NCBI GenBank assembly: GCA_036525535.1
Contig: DATDAH010000147.1
Span: 1 to 10,813, forward strand
Source of the DNA: DATDAH01 sp036525535
Lineage (GTDB): Bacteria > Actinomycetota > Acidimicrobiia > Acidimicrobiales > DATDAH01
Reading direction: 5' to 3'
Length of the DNA stretch: 10,813 nucleotides
Notes under the pieces: model-generated
What the model was told of the DNA's origin: nothing
What the model saw: only the letters and a program-made list of their open reading frames with translations
The model's database searches: none
Shown: one piece after another, positions 7,063-10,813 of the stretch
Layout: the number at the start of each line of letters is the position of its first letter
How positions within the stretch are numbered: the first letter of the stretch is position 1
Translations under genes and position numbers: made by a program

Positions 7063-8838
7063 ATGCGCCGCTCCCTTAAGACCGATCATCATCACGATGA
7101 TGCGGCTCCCCGCCGCCGCTTCTCCCTCCTGCGCCGCACCGCGCGGCTGAACCGGGAGGGCGGGTTGCAGGACGGCCCGCTGGTCGTGGCGTCCGGCCTG
7201 GTGGACGACGTCGACCGCCTGACCGCCTTCGGGCCCGCCATCCTGGCCGTGCGCTGGGGCACGACCGTGCTGTCCGGCGCCCTGGCCGCTCCGGCGTTCA
7301 TCGACGCCGAATGGCGCACGGTCTGCTGGTTGGGCGTCATCGTCGCCTACACGCTCTTCCGCACGGCCAACCCCCTGCGGTACACCGGCGACACCAAGAG
7401 CCTCATCCGGGTCCTCGCCGAGCTGGTCCTGCCCATCCTGGCCGTGATCAACACCGGCTACTGGGATTCGCCGTTCGTCTTCTCGGTCCTCACCGCCCTG
7501 ACCATCGCCGGCTTCGCCCGGGGGTTCGGCTTCGGCCTCCGCCTGGCGGGTGTGGCCACGGTGGCCATCTCGCTGCCGGCGCTGGCCGAAGCCGGCTACG
7601 ACAACGAGTCCATCCGCCTGGCCGCCCAGTGGGGCGCCGTGCTCATGCTGGTGGCCATGGTCGCCGGCTACGGGCGCCGCATCTCCGGCGAGGCGGACCG
7701 CCAGCACTCGGTGGCCATCGAGCGTCTCGGACGCCTGGCCGATGCGAACACCCTGCTCTTCTCGCTGCACCGGGTCGCCCAGACCCTGCCGGCCTCCTTC
7801 GATCTCGACGAGGTGCTGGACACCACCCTCAGTCGGCTCCGGGACCTCTTCGACAGTGACGCCCTCGCCATCATCCTGATGGACGACACCGACTCGCAAT
7901 GGCTGGTCCTGCGCCGCCACGGCGTCCGCCTGCCCGACGCGATCCCGCACGAGGACCTGCCCGCCGCGCTCCGTGAGGTGGTCGGCACGGGTGAGGTCGG
8001 TGGCGTGCCCAACCTGCTCGTCGGTGGTGGCCCCGGCCTGGCCCCGTCCATGGCCTCGGGCATCTACGCCCCGCTGCGGGCCCGGGGCGCCATCATCGGC
8101 CTCGTCGCCATCGAGCACGGCACCACGCACCGCTACACGCAGCGGGACGTCGAGCTGCTGAGCGGCTTCGTCGAGCCTGCCGCCCTGGCCCTGGACAACG
8201 CCCGCTGGTTCGCCCGCCTCCGCACGGTCGGTGCCGACGAGGAGCGGACCCGCATCGCCCGGGACCTGCACGACCGCATCGGCCAGTCGCTGGCCTACCT
8301 GGCCTTCGAGCTGGACCGCATCGTGGACTCCGACGAGCGGGGCGACGACCTCGGCCCGTCCCTCGACCAGCTCCGCAACGACGTCCGGGGCGTGATCGGC
8401 GAAGTCCGCGACACCCTCTACGACCTCCGCACCGACGTCTCCGACGAGCAGGCTCTCGCCCCCGTCCTGGAGCTCTTCGCCACCCGGGTGGCCGAGCGAA
8501 GCGGCCTGGTCATCGAGGTCCACTGTGACCAGGGCGCCCGCCTCCCGCTCCTCCAGGAGCGCGAGATGTGGCGCATCGCCCAGGAGGCCCTGGTCAACGT
8601 CGAACGCCATGCCGAGGCCTCCAAGGCTCGGGTCGTGTGGCGTTGCAACGGCCGGGCCGCCGCCCTCGAGGTGCTGGACAACGGCAAGGGCTTCCCCTCC
8701 GGCACCGCCGGACGATTCGACTCCTACGGGATCCTCGGCATGCGGGAGCGTGCCTCGAGCATCGGCGCCACCGTCGAAGTGGCCTCCTCGTCCGGTCGAG
8801 GGACCCGGGTTCGCTGCCTCCTCCAACAGGGGAACTGA
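7063..8838 (+). CDS. NarL-family sensor histidine kinase with membrane domain and GAF domain
   Basis: Counting from the ATG at 7063, the protein is 591 residues. Five or six membrane helices lie at about 50-210, then a GAF domain (about 224-395), then a HisKA_3 dimerisation domain with ERTRIARDLHDRIGQ, phospho-accepting His403. The HATPase_c domain has N512 in the N box, DNG (539-541) and the GILGMRER loop from G556. It should phosphorylate itself and pass the phosphate to the response regulator one base downstream; the signal is unknown. The start is uncertain. GTG 7003 has AGGAGG (6986-6991) 11 bases upstream and would add 20 residues; GTG 6979 is also open. Codons just after 7063 are low in G/C at third positions and encode a His-rich TDHHHDD stretch, so the start could even be further in. 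The gene is divergent from coaE. Confidence 0.92.
   Translation: MRRSLKTDHHHDDAAPRRRFSLLRRTARLNREGGLQDGPLVVASGLVDDVDRLTAFGPAILAVRWGTTVLSGALAAPAFIDAEWRTVCWLGVIVAYTLFRTANPLRYTGDTKSLIRVLAELVLPILAVINTGYWDSPFVFSVLTALTIAGFARGFGFGLRLAGVATVAISLPALAEAGYDNESIRLAAQWGAVLMLVAMVAGYGRRISGEADRQHSVAIERLGRLADANTLLFSLHRVAQTLPASFDLDEVLDTTLSRLRDLFDSDALAIILMDDTDSQWLVLRRHGVRLPDAIPHEDLPAALREVVGTGEVGGVPNLLVGGGPGLAPSMASGIYAPLRARGAIIGLVAIEHGTTHRYTQRDVELLSGFVEPAALALDNARWFARLRTVGADEERTRIARDLHDRIGQSLAYLAFELDRIVDSDERGDDLGPSLDQLRNDVRGVIGEVRDTLYDLRTDVSDEQALAPVLELFATRVAERSGLVIEVHCDQGARLPLLQEREMWRIAQEALVNVERHAEASKARVVWRCNGRAAALEVLDNGKGFPSGTAGRFDSYGILGMRERASSIGATVEVASSSGRGTRVRCLLQQGN
7087..7102. promoter_or_regulatory. Perfect inverted repeat near the kinase start, possible operator
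   Basis: CATCATC-AC-GATGATG is a perfect 7-2-7 inverted repeat in a short stretch richer in A/T than its surroundings. It has the size of a regulator operator, and 7-2-7 spacing is known for NarL-type regulators, although this sequence is not the NarL heptamer consensus. If the kinase starts at 7063 it encodes HHHDD and may be coincidental. Confidence 0.25.
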
Positions 8839-8839
8839 C

Positions 8840-9538
8840 ATGACCACGCCTATGGCCGCTCCAACAGCCCCACCCGGCCCCGACGGCGCCCCCGCCGTCC
8901 GGCTCATGCTGGCCGACGACCACCGCATGCTGCGCGAAGGTCTCCGGCGCTCGATGACCGAGCAGGGCTTCAGCGTCGTGGGCGAGGCCGCAGACGGCGC
9001 GCAGGCCGTGGAGCTGGCCCACCGCCTGCAGCCCGACGTCATCCTGATGGACGTGACCATGCCCGAGCTCGACGGCGTCGGCGCGACGCGCGAGATCCGA
9101 GCGGCGCTCCCCAACGTCCGGGTCGTGATGCTCACCATGCACGCCGACGAGGACGTCCTGGCCTCCGCGATCCGGGCCGGCGCCAGCGGCTACCTGGTCA
9201 AGGACTGCTCGATCCGGGAGATCGCCGACGCCGTGCGCATGGCTGCATCCGGCGAGACGATCATCTCCCCCAACCTGGCTGCGTCCATGCTGGACGAGGT
9301 CCGGAAGCTGGACGATCCGGCCACGAGCGACGAGCAGCGGGTCGTCACCCGCCGTGAGGAGGAGGTCCTCCAGCTCATCGCCAACGGCTGCTCCACCCCC
9401 GAGGTGGCCGAGCAGCTCTACATCAGCCACAAGACGGTCAAGAACCACTTGGCCTCGATCTACCAGAAGCTCGACGCCCGGGACCGCACCCAGGCCGTAC
9501 TCCAGGCCGTTCGCATGGGCATAGTCCATTTGGACTAA
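8840..9538 (+). CDS. NarL/LuxR-family two-component response regulator
   Basis: The protein is 232 residues. The receiver domain has acidic D26-D27, phospho-accepting D71 within DVILMDVTMPELDG, switch residue T99 and conserved K121. After a linker comes a LuxR-type helix-turn-helix (about 168-232) with REEEVLQLIANGCSTPEVAEQLYISHKTVKNHL. It should bind DNA when phosphorylated by the kinase encoded just upstream. The ATG at 8840 is one base after the kinase stop, with AGGGGA (8828-8833) six bases ahead inside the kinase gene, so the pair is co-transcribed and probably translationally coupled. The first 18 residues are rich in Pro and Ala, as an extra N-terminal tail. A perfect inverted repeat overlaps its stop codon and the Flp pilin gene follows, making pilin a plausible but unproven target. 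Confidence 0.96.
   Translation: MTTPMAAPTAPPGPDGAPAVRLMLADDHRMLREGLRRSMTEQGFSVVGEAADGAQAVELAHRLQPDVILMDVTMPELDGVGATREIRAALPNVRVVMLTMHADEDVLASAIRAGASGYLVKDCSIREIADAVRMAASGETIISPNLAASMLDEVRKLDDPATSDEQRVVTRREEEVLQLIANGCSTPEVAEQLYISHKTVKNHLASIYQKLDARDRTQAVLQAVRMGIVHLD
9522..9537. promoter_or_regulatory. Perfect inverted repeat at the end of the response regulator gene
   Basis: TAGTCC-ATTT-GGACTA is a perfect inverted repeat with six-base arms, overlapping the regulator's TAA stop and unusually A/T-rich for this window. It may be a binding site for the regulator upstream of the pilin gene. A transcript hairpin is the alternative. Confidence 0.35.
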
Positions 9539-9545
9539 TCCCGTT

Positions 9546-9629
9546 GGCGGGGTCAATCCCGCCTAAGGGTCCCCCATCGGACGTGCCGATGACTCAAGGG
9601 AGCACTTCTTCCCGCTTCGGGGGAGGTGC
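9546..9629 (+). promoter_or_regulatory. Hairpin-rich leader of the Flp pilin gene
   Basis: Three hairpins follow one another between the regulator and the pilin. Hairpin 1 is GGCGGG (9546-9551) with CCCGCC (9558-9563). Hairpin 2 is CATCGG (9575-9580) with CCGATG (9586-9591), which can be lengthened by TCCC (9570-9573) with GGGA (9598-9601). Hairpin 3 is GCAC plus CTTCCC (9602-9613, two-base bulge) with GGGGAG plus GTGC (9620-9629). Hairpin 1, just after the stop codon, could be a terminator of the two-component operon, but no T-run follows. The rest could be a structured 5' leader controlling pilin translation. No known riboswitch class was recognised, and no clear promoter was found. Confidence 0.45.
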
Positions 9630-9650
9630 CGGGACAACCGAGGAGATCCG

Positions 9651-9845
9651 ATGACTTTGACCAGAAGCCACCCACCCCCCCGTGAGGGACGGCGGGGCCG
9701 GGGCGACCGGGCGGCCAGCCTGGTCGAGTACTGCTTGATGATCGCCCTCATCGCTGCCGTCTGCATCGGCGCCCTGAGCTTCTTCGGGGGCGAGAGCGCC
9801 AACAGCGTGGACAACTCGGCGGACCGGATCATCACCGCCGGCTGA
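9651..9845 (+). CDS. Flp-type (type IVb) pilin prepilin
   Basis: The 64-residue prepilin has a positively charged leader (residues 1-20), then AASLVEYCLMIALIAAVCIGALSFFG, the Flp signature with a hydrophobic helix and the conserved Glu26-Tyr27. Flp pilins are cut by a prepilin peptidase and assembled by Tad secretion machinery into fine adhesive fibres. If Glu26 is position +5, cleavage falls between Ala21 and Ala22, so Ala replaces the usual Gly at -1. Cys28 and Cys38 in the helix are also unusual. The start is clear: GAGGAG (9640-9645) lies five bases before the ATG. A strong hairpin 13 bases after the stop ends the unit. No tad assembly genes are in the window, so the gene is solitary here; it follows a NarL-type regulator. 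Confidence 0.9.
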   Translation: MTLTRSHPPPREGRRGRGDRAASLVEYCLMIALIAAVCIGALSFFGGESANSVDNSADRIITAG

Positions 9846-9857
9846 GACCCGTTTCCT

Positions 9858-9897
9858 CGACGACGGGGCGTTCCCTCCGGGGGACGCCCCGTCGTCG
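9858..9897 (+). terminator. Strong terminator-like hairpin after flp pilin gene
   Basis: CGACGACGGGGCGT (9858-9871) and ACGCCCCGTCGTCG (9884-9897) are perfect 14-base inverted arms. Inside them TCCC pairs with GGGG (one T.G pair) around a TCCG tetraloop, giving an 18-bp stem. No T-run follows, common for intrinsic terminators in high-GC actinobacteria. Its position 13 bases after the pilin stop codon supports termination. Confidence 0.85.
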
Positions 9898-9982
9898 CGT
9901 CTGGGCCCACGGGCTCGGGGACACCGATGACACGTGGGGGGTGCCTTGGGCGGGTCGGTGACCGGGCTCGCCTCTGCTGCTG

Positions 9983-10114
9983 GGGTGCTGCCACGGTCGG
10001 TGGTCGGCCGATTCCTTTGGAGGAAATGACCTCGGAATTCGGGATGTATTTCCTCCAAAGGCCACGGGAAGCCCGTCGGGGTCGGCGACTCGCCATTGAC
10101 CGTGGTGGTTACCC
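9983..10114 (+). ncRNA. Candidate structured RNA with a four-way junction
   Basis: An outer stem joins GGGTGCTGCCACGGTC (9983-9998) to 10098-10114: eight perfect pairs (CCACGGTC with GACCGTGG), then four pairs of which three are G.U, a bulged T10110, then four more pairs. It encloses three hairpins: the perfect 14-bp stem 10014-10027 with 10048-10061; ACGGG-AAG-CCCGT (10064-10076); and GGCG-ACT-CGCC (10084-10094). The G.U pairs would be C.A mismatches in a minus-strand transcript, so plus-strand transcription is favoured. No promoter was recognised and no known family matches. The 14-bp stem is certain as DNA; the whole-RNA reading is inference. Confidence 0.35.
10014..10061. repeat. Perfect 14-bp inverted repeat with 20-base loop
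   Basis: CCTTTGGAGGAAAT (10014-10027) and ATTTCCTCCAAAGG (10048-10061) are exact reverse complements. The arms are A/T-rich for this window, and the loop contains GAATTC. The left arm holds the ribosome-binding-like GGAGG and the right arm its complement CCTCC. It may be an RNA hairpin, a protein-binding site or the remnant of a small mobile element. Confidence 0.85.
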
Positions 10115-10168
10115 TCCGATGGGCTGTCGGCGAGGCCACGCCTCGGATCAGCGTCGATCCAGCTGCCC

Positions 10169-10224
10169 GAGAAGTTCTTGGGATTTCTTTGTCACGAAGG
10201 TCTGAGTTGAGGAGTTCTTGTCAC
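10169..10224 (+). repeat. Short direct repeats upstream of the DUF222 gene
   Basis: GAGAAGTTCTTG (10169-10180) recurs as GAGGAGTTCTTG (10209-10220) with one mismatch, 40 bases apart. TTGTCAC occurs at 10189-10195 and 10218-10224. TTGTCA resembles a -35 hexamer, but no matching -10 stands at 16-19 bases. Two copies of a regulator site are possible. Confidence 0.3.
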
Positions 10225-10225
10225 A

Positions 10226-10245
10226 CCCCCTTGGGAGAATGGGGG
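10226..10245 (+). promoter_or_regulatory. Ribosome-binding region inside a possible hairpin
   Basis: CCCCC (10226-10230) can pair with GGGGG (10241-10245), placing the likely ribosome-binding GGGAGA (10233-10238) in the ten-base loop. The ATG of the DUF222 gene follows one base later. A GAGAAT hexamer (10235-10240) also lies six bases before the ATG, the same geometry as the leaderless -10 boxes elsewhere in the window, though it is not TANNNT. The sequence does not decide between the two start modes. Confidence 0.35.
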
Positions 10246-10246
10246 C

Positions 10247-10813
10247 ATGAAGGACGTGGTCGCTGAGCTGCGGGTCGACATCAAGGACCTCGCTGCGGAG
10301 GACCGTGCCGGCTGGCAGCCCTTGGCCCACTCCGACCGGGTCCGGGACCTCGTCGGGCTCAACGAGGCCATGCAGGTCGAACTCGTCCGGGGGCTGGCGT
10401 CCTGGGACCGGGCCACCGCCTGGGCCGAAGACGGGGCGGTCACCGCCGTCTCGTGGTTGAAGGCCAACACGATCCTGGCCGGCCCCGAGGCGGCCGGCCT
10501 GGTCCGCCTGGCCCGCCTCTACGCCCAGCACCGGGCTGTGGCCGCCGCCCTCGACGGCGGGGACCTGACCTTGGCCAAAGCCCGGCTCCTGGCGAGGGCG
10601 GAGAAGAACCGGGAGGCCCTGTTCGCCGAATGCGTCGACGGGTTCGTGGACCTCGCCGCCGTGCTCGGCAACGAGGACTTTGCTCAGGTGATCGGCCAGT
10701 GGATCGAGCTGGTCGATGACCAACCGCCCCCTGATGACACCAGACGGCGCTGGAGCTCCGCGGACACGATCGGCGGGTCGGCCCACACCGACATGTTCGG
10801 CTCGGCTGATGAC
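10247..10813 (+). CDS. DUF222 (13E12-repeat type) protein, C-terminal part missing
   Basis: The frame is open from the ATG at 10247 to the window edge (189 codons), so the protein is truncated only by the window. The segment from about residue 51, ASWDRATAWAEDG, then AVSWLKANT, VRLARLYAQHRAVAAALDGGDLTLAKARLLARA, matches the helical DUF222 pattern: W-aspartate start, AWLxxxT, and an AxxxLxxxP-like helix followed by G-D/E-L-T/S. Complete proteins of this kind often end in an HNH nuclease domain and occur in several copies per actinobacterial genome. Whether an HNH domain follows cannot be seen here. The cellular role of the family is not established; it is sometimes treated as a repetitive, possibly mobile, gene family. 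Codon use is G/C-rich like its neighbours. Confidence 0.82.
   Translation, partial: MKDVVAELRVDIKDLAAEDRAGWQPLAHSDRVRDLVGLNEAMQVELVRGLASWDRATAWAEDGAVTAVSWLKANTILAGPEAAGLVRLARLYAQHRAVAAALDGGDLTLAKARLLARAEKNREALFAECVDGFVDLAAVLGNEDFAQVIGQWIELVDDQPPPDDTRRRWSSADTIGGSAHTDMFGSADD

Larger units (their letters stand above)
9898..10246. other. Gene-free stretch with several inverted repeats
   Basis: No credible gene was found on either strand. Open frames here are short and have low G/C at third codon positions compared with neighbouring genes. The stretch contains the nested inverted repeats of 9983-10114 (listed separately), a hairpin CGAGGC-CAC-GCCTCG (10131-10145), GGATC with GATCC (10145-10160), and a relatively A/T-rich part from about 10165 leading to the DUF222 gene. 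No tRNA, tmRNA or other known RNA gene was recognised. Confidence 0.6.

Noticed and set aside
6799..9138. Minus-strand open frame (779 codons) opposite the kinase and regulator genes
   Set aside because: It is rich in Gly, Asp, Gln and Val with no recognisable motif. The plus strand encodes all expected histidine-kinase and response-regulator motifs.
9546..9645. Possible cyclic-di-GMP-I (GEMM) riboswitch before the pilin, because GGTGCCGGGACAACCG resembles the motif's 3' end
   Set aside because: The conserved GCAAAGCC core and the GNRA-capped hairpin are missing and three hairpins are present where GEMM has two, so the resemblance is probably accidental.
9563..10139. Minus-strand open frames of 177 and 181 codons opposite the pilin gene
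   Set aside because: They run through the strong terminator hairpin and the pilin antisense, are rich in Pro, Arg and Ser, and show no domain.
10026..10205. Short plus-strand frame of 59 codons starting at an ATG just after GGAGG in the large inverted repeat
   Set aside because: The spacing to the ribosome-binding-like GGAGG is only two bases, third codon positions are much less G/C-rich than in real genes here, and the Arg-rich product has no recognisable features.
9898..10246. Possible tRNA, tmRNA or CRISPR repeat in the gene-free stretch
   Set aside because: No T-loop GTTCRA motif, no cloverleaf and no regularly spaced repeats were found; the two direct repeats at 10169-10220 are only a pair.

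Overview
The window is GC-rich DNA with strong G/C preference at third codon positions. It looks like a chromosomal segment from a high-GC Gram-positive (Actinomycetota). The supporting signs are an actinobacterial-type LexA box, genes that begin directly after a -10 hexamer, a coaE/uvrB/uvrA neighbourhood, a Flp pilin of actinobacterial style and a DUF222 (13E12-type) gene. The class Acidimicrobiia is a guess from overall style and is not proven by anything in the window.

Left part (1-6962): this is a nucleotide-excision-repair neighbourhood on the minus strand. Reading from right to left it holds coaE (dephospho-CoA kinase), uvrB, a multi-pass membrane protein resembling GT-C glycosyltransferases, and the first 18 codons of uvrA, cut by the window edge. 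A plus-strand gene for a fused multi-membrane/spermidine-synthase-like protein sits between coaE and uvrB. It is divergent from uvrB and convergent with coaE. uvrA carries a LexA (SOS) box over its -35 region. uvrA, uvrB and coaE all have a TANNNT hexamer exactly six bases before the start codon, which points to leaderless transcripts.

Middle part (6963-9538): a plus-strand two-component system, consisting of a membrane-anchored GAF/HisKA_3 histidine kinase and a NarL/LuxR-type response regulator one base behind it. The exact kinase start is uncertain.

Right part (9539-10813): a short Flp-type pilin gene lies behind a leader with three consecutive hairpins and ahead of a very strong 18-bp terminator-like hairpin. 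A gene-free stretch of about 350 bases follows (9898-10246). It contains a 14-bp perfect inverted repeat nested inside a longer G.U-containing stem, a candidate structured RNA. The window ends inside a DUF222-family gene that is open to the right edge.

The most interesting unexplained signals are the candidate four-way-junction RNA at 9983-10114, the hairpin-rich pilin leader at 9546-9629, and the shared leaderless promoter geometry of the three minus-strand housekeeping genes. No CRISPR array, tRNA, rRNA or insertion sequence was seen.
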